A DNA stretch of 7,874 bases from Betaproteobacteria bacterium (lineage in GTDB: Bacteria > Pseudomonadota > Gammaproteobacteria > Burkholderiales > SG8-39). The position numbers and the translations under genes were made by a program. The stretch spans positions 1-7,874 of the forward strand of contig SCUH01000234.1 in NCBI GenBank assembly GCA_004298295.1, read 5' to 3'. Position 1 is the first letter of the stretch. Each line of letters begins with the position of its first letter. Shown one piece after another: positions 1 through 6,929 of this stretch. The notes below the pieces were generated by a model, which made no database searches, was not told the origin of the DNA, and saw only the letters and a program-made list of their open reading frames with translations.

Positions 1-29
1 GAGCCGCCGGCGAGCACGATGCCCTTCAT
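1..29 (-). CDS. rmlA: Glucose-1-phosphate thymidylyltransferase RmlA, N-terminal fragment (runs off window)
   Basis: Reading leftward from an ATG at 29-27, the nine complete codons give MKGIVLAGG, followed by the first two bases (TC) of a Ser codon. This is the signature start of RmlA, the dTDP-glucose pyrophosphorylase that makes dTDP-glucose from dTTP and glucose-1-phosphate, where the glycine-rich LAGG segment begins the nucleotide-binding loop. The ATG overlaps the rmlB stop codon in a 4-bp ATGA, implying translational coupling, and a weak GGGA lies 6 nt upstream. Adjacency to rmlB is classical for rml operons and strongly supports the call despite the short length. Related sugar-nucleotidyltransferases share this N-terminus, so the exact nucleotide or sugar specificity rests on context. 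The rest of the gene, and any rmlC or rmlD, would lie beyond the left edge. Confidence 0.8.
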
Positions 30-1093
30 GCCACGTCCCGCTGCGAATAATTGGTCTCGACCCAGCTGCGGTAGGCGCCGCTCGTCACTTCGCGCACCCA
101 GGCCTGGTGCTCGAGATACCAGCGCACCGTCTTTCGCAGCCCCGATTCGAAATTCTCCGCCGGCCGCCAGCCGAGCTCGCGCCCGATCTTCGTGATGTCC
201 ATGGCGTATCGGCGGTCGTGGCCCGGACGGTCGGCGACGAAGCTGACGAGGTCGGCGTACGGTCCCGCGGCCCGCGGCCGCGCCTCATCCAGCAGTGCGC
301 ACAGCAGATGCACGACGTCGAGGTTTTTCATCTCGCAATGGCCGCCGATGTTGTAGGTTTCTCCGGCTTCGCCCCGGGCCAGCACTTCGCGAATCGCGGC
401 GCAGTGATCGAGCACGTAGAGCCAGTCGCGCACGTTCTGGCCATCGCCGTACACCGGCAGCGGCTTGCCGGCGAGCGCATTGTGGAGCATGAGCGGCAGG
501 AGCTTTTCGGGAAACTGGTAGGGGCCGTAGTTGTTCGAGCAGTTGGTGGTAAGTGTCGGCAGGCCGTAGGTGTGGTGATACGCCCGGACCAGGTGATCGG
601 ACCCCGCCTTGGACGCACTGTAGGGACTGTTCGGCGCGTAAGGCGTGGTTTCCGTGAACGCCGGATCCTGCGCACCGAGCGAGCCGTACACCTCGTCGGT
701 CGAGACATGCAGGAAGCGGAACGCGCGCCGCTCCGCCTCCGGCAGACCGGTCCAGTAGGCGCGCGCCTCCTCCAGCAGGCAGAACGTGCCGACCACGTTG
801 GTCTGCACGAAATCGCCCGGTCCGTGGATCGAACGGTCGACGTGGCTCTCGGCGGCAAAATGCACGATCGCGCGCGGCCGGTGGCGCGCGAGCAGCGCCC
901 GGACCAGGTCGCGATCGCCGATGTCGCCGCGCACGAACACGTGGCGCGCGTCGCTGCGCAGCGCCTCCAGGTTGCGCAGATTGCCCGCGTACGTCAGCTT
1001 GTCCAGATTGACCACCGGCTCGCCCGTGAGCGCGATCGCCTGCAGCACGAAATTGGCGCCGATGAAGCCCGCGCCGCCGGTCACCAGCAGCAT
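26..1093 (-). CDS. rmlB: dTDP-glucose 4,6-dehydratase RmlB
   Basis: A 355-residue protein, the usual RmlB length. It converts dTDP-D-glucose to dTDP-4-keto-6-deoxy-D-glucose in the cytoplasm, the second step towards dTDP-L-rhamnose and other dTDP-6-deoxysugars. It is an extended short-chain dehydrogenase with a Rossmann glycine motif TGGAGFIG at residues 5-12, AAESHVDRS at 80-88, the dehydratase signature STDEVYG at 131-137 (catalytic Thr132, Asp133, Glu134), the YxxxK pair Tyr158/Lys162 in YSASK, NNYGPYQFPEKL at 187-198, and RDW at 222-224. The ATG at 1093 places the Rossmann strand at the very N-terminus as usual. The same frame stays open upstream to about 1504, but that extension lies over the aminotransferase gene and matches nothing. 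The start is only 2 bp past the aminotransferase stop, with a weak GAAAG 7 nt upstream, so coupling is likely. RffG, used for enterobacterial common antigen, is the main alternative name. Confidence 0.95.
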   Translation of the reverse strand: MLLVTGGAGFIGANFVLQAIALTGEPVVNLDKLTYAGNLRNLEALRSDARHVFVRGDIGDRDLVRALLARHRPRAIVHFAAESHVDRSIHGPGDFVQTNVVGTFCLLEEARAYWTGLPEAERRAFRFLHVSTDEVYGSLGAQDPAFTETTPYAPNSPYSASKAGSDHLVRAYHHTYGLPTLTTNCSNNYGPYQFPEKLLPLMLHNALAGKPLPVYGDGQNVRDWLYVLDHCAAIREVLARGEAGETYNIGGHCEMKNLDVVHLLCALLDEARPRAAGPYADLVSFVADRPGHDRRYAMDITKIGRELGWRPAENFESGLRKTVRWYLEHQAWVREVTSGAYRSWVETNYSQRDVA

Positions 1094-1095
1094 GC

Positions 1096-2202
1096 CTAGG
1101 CTTTCGCGGTGCGCGGATCGGAAGCGCGCGTCGCTGCCTCGATGACGCGGTCCTGGTCGGCGCGCTGCAGGTAGGGGTGCATCGGCAGGCTGATCACTTC
1201 GCGCGCCAGCTGCTCGGCGACCGGGCACGCCGCGCCGCGGGCGAGCGCGGCATAGGCCGGCTGCTTGTGCAGCGCCATCGGGTAATGCACCGCCGTCGGT
1301 ACGTCCATCTCCTTCAGGCGCGCCTCGAACGCGACACGATCGAGCGCGCGCACCGTGTACTGCGCATAGGCGCTCGTGCGGTCGGGCTTGACGCGCATCG
1401 TCGCCATGTGGCGCGAAAGCCGGGCGGTGTAATGGTTGCCGACTTCGATGCGGCGCTCGAGCTCCCAGTCGAAGCGCTTGAGCTTGGCGAGCACCACCGC
1501 GCACTGGATCGAGTCCATGCGCCCGCCCACGCCGATCCTCGTGTGCACGTAGCGCCGCTCCTGGCCATGGATGCGGATCTCGCGCATCGCCTTGGCGAGC
1601 GCGTCGTCCGCCGTGAAGATCGCGCCGCCGTCGCCGTAGCAGCCCAGGGGTTTGGAGGGAAAGAAGCTGGTGCAGCCGATGGTCGAGAGGTTGCCGCTTT
1701 TCGCGCCCTTGTAGGTCGCGCCGAAGCTCTGCGCGGCGTCCTCGATCACCGGCAAACGGTACTTGGCCGCGATGGCGTTGATCTCGTCCATGTCCGCGGG
1801 CTGGCCGTACAGCGCCACCGGCATGATCGCGCGCGTGCGCGGCGTGATTGCCGCCTCGATCCGCCGGGCCTCGATATTGCCGGTGTCTTCCTCCACGTCC
1901 ACGAACACGGGCGTGGCGCCCAGCAGCACCACCATCTCCGCAGTCGCGACGAAGGTGAACGGGGTCGTAATCACCTCGTCGCCCGGCTTCACGCCGAGCG
2001 CCATGAGCGCGATCAGCAGCGCTTCGGTGCCCGAAGCCACCGTGATGCAGTGCTTGGCGCCGGAGTAGGCCGCGAGCCGGTCCTCCAGCTCGCGTACTTC
2101 CGGCCCCAGGATGTACTGGCCGTGGTCCAGCACCACCTGGATGCGCGCGTTGATGATGTCGCGCATCTCCGCGTACTGCGACTTGAGGTCGATGAAGTCC
2201 AT
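1096..2202 (-). CDS. DegT/DnrJ/EryC1 (WbpE-like) PLP-dependent sugar-nucleotide aminotransferase
   Basis: A 368-residue aspartate-aminotransferase-fold enzyme of the DegT/DnrJ/EryC1 family that transfers an amino group, usually from glutamate, to a keto-sugar nucleotide. Visible features are GQYILGPEV at 28-36, the phosphate-binding SGTEA at 57-61, EDAAQSFGA at 154-162 (Asp155 should contact the PLP ring nitrogen), the Schiff-base lysine Lys184 in FFPSKPLG, then GDGGAIFT at 190-197 and PTAVHYP at 302-308. From memory of the family, the run from EDAAQSFGA through SFFPSKPLGCYGDGGA is closest to WbpE/WlbC, which makes the 3-amino group of UDP-GlcNAc3NA acid. A dTDP-3-keto-sugar aminotransferase (FdtB/QdtB type) is a less likely alternative that would fit the rml neighbours. 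The ATG has a clear AAGGA 6 nt upstream. It lies 45 bp after the FkbM gene and 2 bp before rmlB. No WbpA, WbpB or WbpD partner is present in the window. Confidence 0.92.
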   Translation of the reverse strand: MDFIDLKSQYAEMRDIINARIQVVLDHGQYILGPEVRELEDRLAAYSGAKHCITVASGTEALLIALMALGVKPGDEVITTPFTFVATAEMVVLLGATPVFVDVEEDTGNIEARRIEAAITPRTRAIMPVALYGQPADMDEINAIAAKYRLPVIEDAAQSFGATYKGAKSGNLSTIGCTSFFPSKPLGCYGDGGAIFTADDALAKAMREIRIHGQERRYVHTRIGVGGRMDSIQCAVVLAKLKRFDWELERRIEVGNHYTARLSRHMATMRVKPDRTSAYAQYTVRALDRVAFEARLKEMDVPTAVHYPMALHKQPAYAALARGAACPVAEQLAREVISLPMHPYLQRADQDRVIEAATRASDPRTAKA

Positions 2203-2208
2203 TGCGGG

Positions 2209-2213
2209 TCCTT
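2209..2213 (-). promoter_or_regulatory. Ribosome binding site of the aminotransferase gene
   Basis: AAGGA read leftward, 6 nt before the ATG at 2202. It fixes that start and shows that this gene, unlike its overlapped neighbours, can initiate independently inside the operon. Confidence 0.6.
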
Positions 2214-2247
2214 GCCGGTGAGCTGCGGTCGCGAGGCGGCGATTATC

Positions 2248-2961
2248 TCACCGCGAGAGGAAAAGCACGTGCTTGCGCATGAGGCTGAAGTCGAGGGCGA
2301 ACCCCTGCGCGATGAGCCCGCCGAGCAATTTCGACAGCGTCGCGCTGGAGTGGATCGCCGGATGCGTCTCGACGCAGATCTTGCGCACGCCGGCGAGGTC
2401 CGCCGTCTCGAAGAACTCCACCTCGCCGCCCTCGATGTCGACGATGAGGAAGGTCGGACGCACGCGGCGCAGCTCGGCATTGAGGTCGGCCTGCGGCACG
2501 CGGATGGTCCGCGCGCTGTCCGAGCCCTGCACCGAGGAGGAAGCCCAGAACTCGGGCTCGACGTGAAACTCGCGCTCGCCCTCGCCGCGGGCGAGCAGCA
2601 CGTTGCGCACCTGCGGCGCAACGCCGTTGGCCTTGTGCGTGGCGGCGATCAGGTCCATCAGCGCCGGATTCGCCTCGTAGGCGAACACGCGCTCGCTGCC
2701 GATCTGCCTGGCGCAGTAGGCGGAGAGAAAGCCGATGCCGGCGCCCACCTCCATCACCACGTCGTCGGGCGACAGGCGCTTGGCGACGATCTCGATTTCC
2801 TTGTCCTCGTACTCGCTGAAGAAGATCTGCTTGCGGATGCCGGCCGAAATGCCGGCACCCTCGGTCGGCAGCAGCACGCCGTGGTTGTCGACCCAGTGCG
2901 GCACGTGCACCCGCCACAGCAGTTTCTTGATGCGCCGCGCGGTGCGGCCACGCTTTCGCAT
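2248..2961 (-). CDS. FkbM-family SAM-dependent methyltransferase
   Basis: A 237-residue class I methyltransferase of the FkbM type, which typically O-methylates sugars or polyketide hydroxyls and is common in polysaccharide loci. The SAM-binding motif I is VVMEVGAGIGFLSAYCA at 68-84, followed by FAYEANPALMDLI at 93-105, where the acidic residue Glu96 should bind the ribose. The hallmark FkbM segment FLIVDIEGGEVEFF lies at 171-184, and KICVETHP follows at 194-201. The first 20 or so residues are strongly basic (MRKRGRTARRIKKLLWR) with no transmembrane segment, so a peripheral membrane or acceptor interaction is possible. The ATG at 2961 has a strong GGGGAGG 7 nt upstream. The frame continues upstream over the amidotransferase gene, but that extension is shadow translation. 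It sits 28 bp after the amidotransferase and 45 bp before the aminotransferase. The substrate is unknown; methylation of a repeat-unit sugar is inference. Confidence 0.9.
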   Translation of the reverse strand: MRKRGRTARRIKKLLWRVHVPHWVDNHGVLLPTEGAGISAGIRKQIFFSEYEDKEIEIVAKRLSPDDVVMEVGAGIGFLSAYCARQIGSERVFAYEANPALMDLIAATHKANGVAPQVRNVLLARGEGEREFHVEPEFWASSSVQGSDSARTIRVPQADLNAELRRVRPTFLIVDIEGGEVEFFETADLAGVRKICVETHPAIHSSATLSKLLGGLIAQGFALDFSLMRKHVLFLSR

Positions 2962-2968
2962 GTTGGCG

Positions 2969-2975
2969 CCTCCCC
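2969..2975 (-). promoter_or_regulatory. Strong Shine-Dalgarno of the FkbM methyltransferase gene
   Basis: GGGGAGG read leftward, 7 nt before the ATG at 2961. It is the strongest ribosome binding site in the operon and excludes the long in-frame upstream extension. Confidence 0.65.
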
Positions 2976-2989
2976 GTGAAGGAGCTGGC

Positions 2990-4816
2990 TCAGCCTTCGA
3001 GCGGATGGACGTCGAGCCACAGCAGCAGCACGACGAAAGTGTAAGCGAGGCGGCGCGAGCCGCGCCCGGCGCGGGCCGCTTGCCACAGCCGCTGCACGGC
3101 CTGCGCATCGAGAAACGGCGCAAGAACAGCGCAGCGCGAGAGCGCCTCCTCGCCCGCCTCGCGCCAGGCGCCGTTGAACAGCGCCCGCAGCGGCACGGAA
3201 AAACCGTGCTTGGGCCGGTCCCACACCGCCTGCGGCAGGCTGCGTCGCGCCAGTTCCCGCAGCAGCGCCTTGCCGCCCCCGGCGTCGTAATGCAGTGCGG
3301 CCGGCAGTCCGAGCACCGCCTCCAGCACCGGGTTGCCCAGCATCGGCACACGCACCTCGAGTCCGTGCGCCATGCTGGCGCGATCGGCCTTGGCGAGGCA
3401 GTTCTCCGACAGGTAGGTCCAGAGATCGGCACGCATCAGGCTCGCGGTGTCCATGCCGCCGGCGAGATCGCGCCAGAGCTGCAGCGTCGCCTCCGGACGG
3501 CCATTCGCGAGCGCCTCCGGCGCCAGGTAGGCGGCGAGGCTCTTGCGACCCGCGCGCCACGGTCCAAGCTCCACGCGCCGGTACAAGAGCAGCTCCCGCC
3601 CGTGCAGGGTACGGCGCAACAGCGCACCGGGCAGGAGACCCGCGTCGAGCAGCCGGCGCGCGCTCGCCTGGCCCAGCCGGGCCGGATGGCGCGCCGCTTC
3701 GTCCGCGAACCGGGCGTAGCCGGCGAACATTTCATCGCCCCCATCGCCGCTGATGGCCACGGTGACGTGCCGCCGCGTCAGTTGCGCCAGCGCATGCGTC
3801 ATCACGTACGCCGGGTCGGCAAGCGGCTGATCGAGCGCGCGGATCGATGCGGCGAAGGCGTCGCCGCCGATCCGCGGCGCCTCGAGCACGTGATGGCGGC
3901 AGCCGAACGCCTCCGCCACCGCGCGCGCCTGCGGCGTCTCGTCGTAGTCCTGCTGCGCGAAAGCGAGCGTGAACGTCTCCACCGGCCGCGCTCCGGCCTC
4001 GGCCATGTAGCGCACCATGAGGCTCGAATCGATGCCGCCGGAGAGGAATGCGCCCAGCGGCACGTCGGCCACGAGCTGCCGGCGCACGCTTTCCCGCAGC
4101 GCCTGGTCGATCTGCTCGAGCGTCGCCGCGCGATCCGGTACCCGCGCCGCGGGGCGCGGAATCTCCCAGTAGCGCTGCAGCTCGCAGCGGCCGTCGGCCG
4201 CACGCCAGCGCAGCCACGCAGCCGGCGGCAGCTGGCGCACCTCGCGCAGGAACGAATGCGGCGCGAGGCAAACCTGGAAGGCGAGGAAATCGCGCAGCGC
4301 CTCGTAGTCGAGCCGGCGCGGAAAACCGCGCAGGGCGAAAAACGCCTGCAGCGTCGAAGCGAAGGCCAGACCGCGGTGCGTGGAATAGAAGAACGGCTTG
4401 ACGCCGATGCGGTCGCGCGCCGCGAACAGCGCCCGCTCGGCGACATCCCACACGGCGAACGCGAACATGCCGTCGAGGCGCGCGGGCAGTTGCGCGCCCC
4501 AGGCCGCGAAACCCTGCAGCAGCACCTCGGTGTCCGAGCGCGTCGCGAAAACGTGCCCATGCGCTTCGAGCTCGGCGCGCAGCTCGCGGAAGTTGTAGAT
4601 CTCGCCGTTATGCACCAGCACGTAGCGGCCGTCGGCAGAACGCATCGGCTGATGGCCGCCGTCCGGATCGATCACCGCCAGCCGCGTGTTGCCGAGAATC
4701 GCGTCCGCGTCCTGCCACAGCCGCTGCTCGTCGGGCCCGCGGGAGCGGATCGTCGCCAGCGCAGCCGCCGCGCTATCCTGCCACGGTGTCGCAATCAGGC
4801 CCGCAATGCCGCACAC
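2990..4816 (-). CDS. Asparagine-synthetase-like glutamine-dependent amidotransferase (polysaccharide-locus AsnB/WbpS type)
   Basis: A 608-residue protein with both AsnB domains. The N-terminal class II glutaminase begins with the catalytic Cys2 in MCGIAGLI. It has RGPDE at 26-30, Arg45 in RLAVID, NGEIYN at 70-75 and SDTE at 94-97. The C-terminal synthetase domain has the ATP pyrophosphatase loop LSGGIDSSL at 258-266, SGDGGDEMFAGY at 356-367 and KADRASMAHGLEVRVPML at 476-493. The GTG at 4816 is the only start that places Cys at position 2. It follows the glycosyltransferase stop by 2 bp and has GGAGG 10 nt upstream. The frame stays open far upstream over the neighbour, so automatic calls could be too long. 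The protein belongs to the longer AsnB group (TIGR01536-like) frequent in O-antigen and exopolysaccharide loci, where members such as Pseudomonas WbpS are thought to amidate uronic acids. True asparagine synthesis cannot be excluded, but context favours sugar amidation. Confidence 0.92.
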   Translation of the reverse strand: MCGIAGLIATPWQDSAAAALATIRSRGPDEQRLWQDADAILGNTRLAVIDPDGGHQPMRSADGRYVLVHNGEIYNFRELRAELEAHGHVFATRSDTEVLLQGFAAWGAQLPARLDGMFAFAVWDVAERALFAARDRIGVKPFFYSTHRGLAFASTLQAFFALRGFPRRLDYEALRDFLAFQVCLAPHSFLREVRQLPPAAWLRWRAADGRCELQRYWEIPRPAARVPDRAATLEQIDQALRESVRRQLVADVPLGAFLSGGIDSSLMVRYMAEAGARPVETFTLAFAQQDYDETPQARAVAEAFGCRHHVLEAPRIGGDAFAASIRALDQPLADPAYVMTHALAQLTRRHVTVAISGDGGDEMFAGYARFADEAARHPARLGQASARRLLDAGLLPGALLRRTLHGRELLLYRRVELGPWRAGRKSLAAYLAPEALANGRPEATLQLWRDLAGGMDTASLMRADLWTYLSENCLAKADRASMAHGLEVRVPMLGNPVLEAVLGLPAALHYDAGGGKALLRELARRSLPQAVWDRPKHGFSVPLRALFNGAWREAGEEALSRCAVLAPFLDAQAVQRLWQAARAGRGSRRLAYTFVVLLLWLDVHPLEG

Positions 4817-4818
4817 GG

Positions 4819-5907
4819 CTAGGCCGCCTCCGCCGCCAGGCGCTCGTACGCCGCGACCACGTGCGGCGTCGCGTAACGCTGCAGATCCACGCGCGATGCG
4901 TCCGGAGGATGCGACAGCGCGCGCTCGATCGCCACGCGCAGCGCCGCCGCGTCGCCCACCGGCACAAGGCAATCGGGCAGCGACTCGCCGAGGATCTCGC
5001 GCGGCCCGGAAGGGCAGTCGGTGCTCACCACCGGCACGCCGAGCGCCAGCGCCTCGACGATGACGTTGGGCAGACCCTCGTGGTCCGAACACAGCACGAG
5101 CAGCTCGGCGCCTGCCATCCAGGGGTAGGGGTTCGCCTGAAATCCGGCAACGACCACCCGCGCCTCCAGGCCGCGCGCCGAGATCATCGCGGCGAGCGCC
5201 GGCGCAGGCTCGGTGAGCAGGACGAGCCGATGGCGCGTGCCAAGCCCGGCGAAGGCATCGAGCAGCAGGTCGTGGCGCTTCTGCGCCGAGAATCGCCCGG
5301 CGTGAATGATGTAAGGCCCCTCGGGCAGCGCAGCGGCGCCGGCCGCGCGCGCGCGCAGGATCTCGAAATCGAACGGGTTCGGTATCACCTCGATGCGCGC
5401 GCGCGCGAGGCCGAGCGCAGCGCGCAGATCGGCGGCAACGCCCTGCGACACCGCGATGAGCGGCCGGCCGTCGTACAGCCGGCGGTAGCGCACCAGGCGC
5501 CGCGCCGCCTTGGACCGGTGCGCTGCGCGCAGCCGCGCGACCTCGGCCGAGAGCGTATTGGCGATGCGGCACCAGTGCCTCGGCAGGCGCGCGCGCCGCG
5601 CAACTTCGTCCGCGAATGGCAGGGTCGAGACCAGCAGATCGAACGGCTCGTGGCGCGCCAGTTGCGCCTGCAGGCGCGCGAGCCGGCCAGAGGCCAGCCG
5701 CTTGCCGAGCCAGCCCTTGCTGACGGTGCGGTCCTTCGCCGTCATGGCGTGCACCGTGACCCCGGGCGGAAGCTCGTGCGAGATCGCATTCTCCAGCAGG
5801 ATCACCTCGCTGCGGTGGCCGCGCGCCGCGAGCGCAGCGGCGATATTGAGCACCGCCCGCTCGGCACCGCCGCCGGCGAGATTGGTGACGATGAAGCCGA
5901 TTCTCAT
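4819..5907 (-). CDS. GT4-family (GT-B fold) glycosyltransferase
   Basis: A 362-residue retaining glycosyltransferase of family GT4, expected to act at the cytoplasmic face of the inner membrane, adding a sugar from a nucleotide donor to the lipid-linked glycan. The N-terminal Rossmann domain opens with MRIGFIVTNLAGGGAERAVL, the acceptor-side glycine loop typical of WbpH/PglA/PimA relatives. The second domain has VIPNPFDFE at 174-182, HAGRFSAQKRHDLLLDAF at 202-219, and the nucleotide-sugar site CSDHEGLPNVIVEALALG at 273-290, which contains the EX7E pair Glu277/Glu285. STDCPSGPREIL follows at 295-306. The ATG at 5907 overlaps the preceding GT9 stop as ATGA. No good Shine-Dalgarno is present, so coupled translation is likely. 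It ends 2 bp before the amidotransferase GTG. Members carrying the STDCPSGPREIL block often transfer GalNAc-type sugars, but donor and linkage cannot be read from the sequence. Confidence 0.93.
   Translation of the reverse strand: MRIGFIVTNLAGGGAERAVLNIAAALAARGHRSEVILLENAISHELPPGVTVHAMTAKDRTVSKGWLGKRLASGRLARLQAQLARHEPFDLLVSTLPFADEVARRARLPRHWCRIANTLSAEVARLRAAHRSKAARRLVRYRRLYDGRPLIAVSQGVAADLRAALGLARARIEVIPNPFDFEILRARAAGAAALPEGPYIIHAGRFSAQKRHDLLLDAFAGLGTRHRLVLLTEPAPALAAMISARGLEARVVVAGFQANPYPWMAGAELLVLCSDHEGLPNVIVEALALGVPVVSTDCPSGPREILGESLPDCLVPVGDAAALRVAIERALSHPPDASRVDLQRYATPHVVAAYERLAAEAA
4827..4831 (-). promoter_or_regulatory. Ribosome binding site supporting the GTG start of the amidotransferase
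   Basis: GGAGG read leftward, 10 nt before the GTG at 4816. It lies inside the last codons of the upstream glycosyltransferase gene and decides the start, because it places the catalytic cysteine directly after the initiator. Confidence 0.6.
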
Positions 5908-6929
5908 GGCGCCGGCGGATGCTCGCCCAGCGCGCGCGCCACCGCCGCGAACACCGCGTCGACGCCGATCGCCGACATGGGCGTTTCTTCGGCACAGGGG
6001 TGCGGGTGCGGATGGTCGACCGGATAGAAGCACGGGTGCTCGAGCGCGCCGAGCAGCCGGCTGGAGGAGTGGCAGTGGTACAGCACGACCAGCGGGATGT
6101 CGAAGCAGCCCATGATGTGCGTAGGACCGGTATCCACGCCGACGTAGAGGTGCGTGCAGCTCATGAGCGCCGCGCTCTGGCGCAGGCTCAGCGCGCCGGC
6201 GAAGCTCGTGGCCGCGGCGCCGAGCCGGCCGGCGAGCCATGTGGTGCGCGTCCTCTCCTCGCTGCCGCCGAAAATGAGGAAATGCGTTTCCGGCCAGCGC
6301 GCGCGGATGCGCGCCGCGAGCTCGGCGAAGCATTCGACCGGCCAGTCGCGATAGGCCTTGGTGGGAAAACTCGCCACCTGCAGACCGATGCACGGCCGCC
6401 GCGAGCCGAGCGCGCGCAGCCGCTCGCGCGCCCATGCCAGTTCCTCGCTGGTAACCCGGTAGGCGAGCCGCAGGCCCGCCGGGCGGATGCCGAGCGGCTC
6501 GAGCAGCGCGAGCCGCATCGACACCGCGTGCCGGCTCAACGCCCGCGGCTCGGCCACCGCGGGTTGAAGCCGGGCGTCGAGTGCCGCGTCGCCCTGGCGG
6601 AACGCGACCACGCGCCGCGCGACGCGCAGCGCGTAGCTCACCAGAGCGCGGTCGAAACCGTAGACGAACGCGAGGTCGTAACGCTGTCCCGGCAGCCGCC
6701 CGAGCAGCGGCGCGCTGCGTTTGTCGATGCGACCGACCCGCGCGAGGAACGGCAGGTGCTCGAGCACCTCGGCGCGCCTGGGGTGCGCGAGGCAGGTGAT
6801 CGCGGCCTCCGGAAAAGCGTGCGCCAGGGCCCTGAGCGCGGGGGTCGCGAGCAGCGTGTCGCCGATGCGCGAGACATTGATCACGAGCACCGAACCGACC
6901 GCCTGCGGCGTTGCGGCGCCCTCAGCCAC
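5904..6929 (-). CDS. Glycosyltransferase family 9 (ADP-heptose:LPS heptosyltransferase-like)
   Basis: About 341 residues, matching the GT9 family. Members such as WaaC and WaaF transfer heptose to LPS core; others act in O-antigen or capsule loci. With the GTG start the protein shows SRIGDTLLATPAL at 20-32 (Asp24, equivalent to the WaaC catalytic base), FPTKAYRDWPVECF at 188-201 (Lys191), FGGSEER at 220-226, FAGALSLRQSAALM at 243-256, and GVDTGPTH at 264-271 (Asp266, donor binding). The C-terminus has a His/Pro-rich VDHPHPHPC stretch near 304-312. The start is uncertain. A TTG at 6938 gives three more residues, and an internal GTG at 6890 would give a conventional short N-terminus. The GTG at 6929 overlaps the methyltransferase stop by 8 bp (GTGGCTGA) and is preferred. 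The gene overlaps the GT4 gene by 4 bp. Whether the donor is heptose or another sugar is not determinable here. Confidence 0.9.
   Translation of the reverse strand: MAEGAATPQAVGSVLVINVSRIGDTLLATPALRALAHAFPEAAITCLAHPRRAEVLEHLPFLARVGRIDKRSAPLLGRLPGQRYDLAFVYGFDRALVSYALRVARRVVAFRQGDAALDARLQPAVAEPRALSRHAVSMRLALLEPLGIRPAGLRLAYRVTSEELAWARERLRALGSRRPCIGLQVASFPTKAYRDWPVECFAELAARIRARWPETHFLIFGGSEERTRTTWLAGRLGAAATSFAGALSLRQSAALMSCTHLYVGVDTGPTHIMGCFDIPLVVLYHCHSSSRLLGALEHPCFYPVDHPHPHPCAEETPMSAIGVDAVFAAVARALGEHPPAP

Noticed and set aside
1094..1504. Upstream in-frame extension of RmlB (about 137 residues)
   Set aside because: It lies over the aminotransferase gene and is Arg/Pro/Ala-rich. The Rossmann motif begins properly at the ATG at 1093, giving the standard 355 residues.
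1177..2979. 600-codon plus-strand open frame opposite the aminotransferase and FkbM genes
   Set aside because: It is antisense to two well-supported enzymes. Its translation is rich in Arg, His and Ala with no recognisable motif, as expected for antisense frames in very GC-rich DNA where stop codons are rare.
2962..3432. Upstream in-frame extension of the FkbM protein
   Set aside because: It overlaps the amidotransferase coding region in another frame. The FkbM start at 2961 has a strong Shine-Dalgarno and gives a normal family length.
2735..4822. 695-codon plus-strand open frame opposite the amidotransferase
   Set aside because: Low-complexity Arg/Ala/Gln-rich translation with no domain, mirroring the codon structure of the amidotransferase on the other strand.
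5344..5407. Two alternating CG tracts (5344-5356 and 5395-5407), possible Z-DNA or repeat
   Set aside because: They fall inside the GT4 gene and encode Ala-Arg runs using preferred GC-rich codons, so no separate function is needed.
4817..5995. Upstream in-frame extension that would give a 1001-residue fusion protein with the amidotransferase
   Set aside because: It overlaps the GT4 gene in another frame and would bury the catalytic cysteine, which must be N-terminal.
4786..6027. 413-codon plus-strand open frame opposite the GT4 gene
   Set aside because: Arg/Ala-rich antisense shadow of a gene with intact GT4 motifs; no ribosome binding site or family motif seen.
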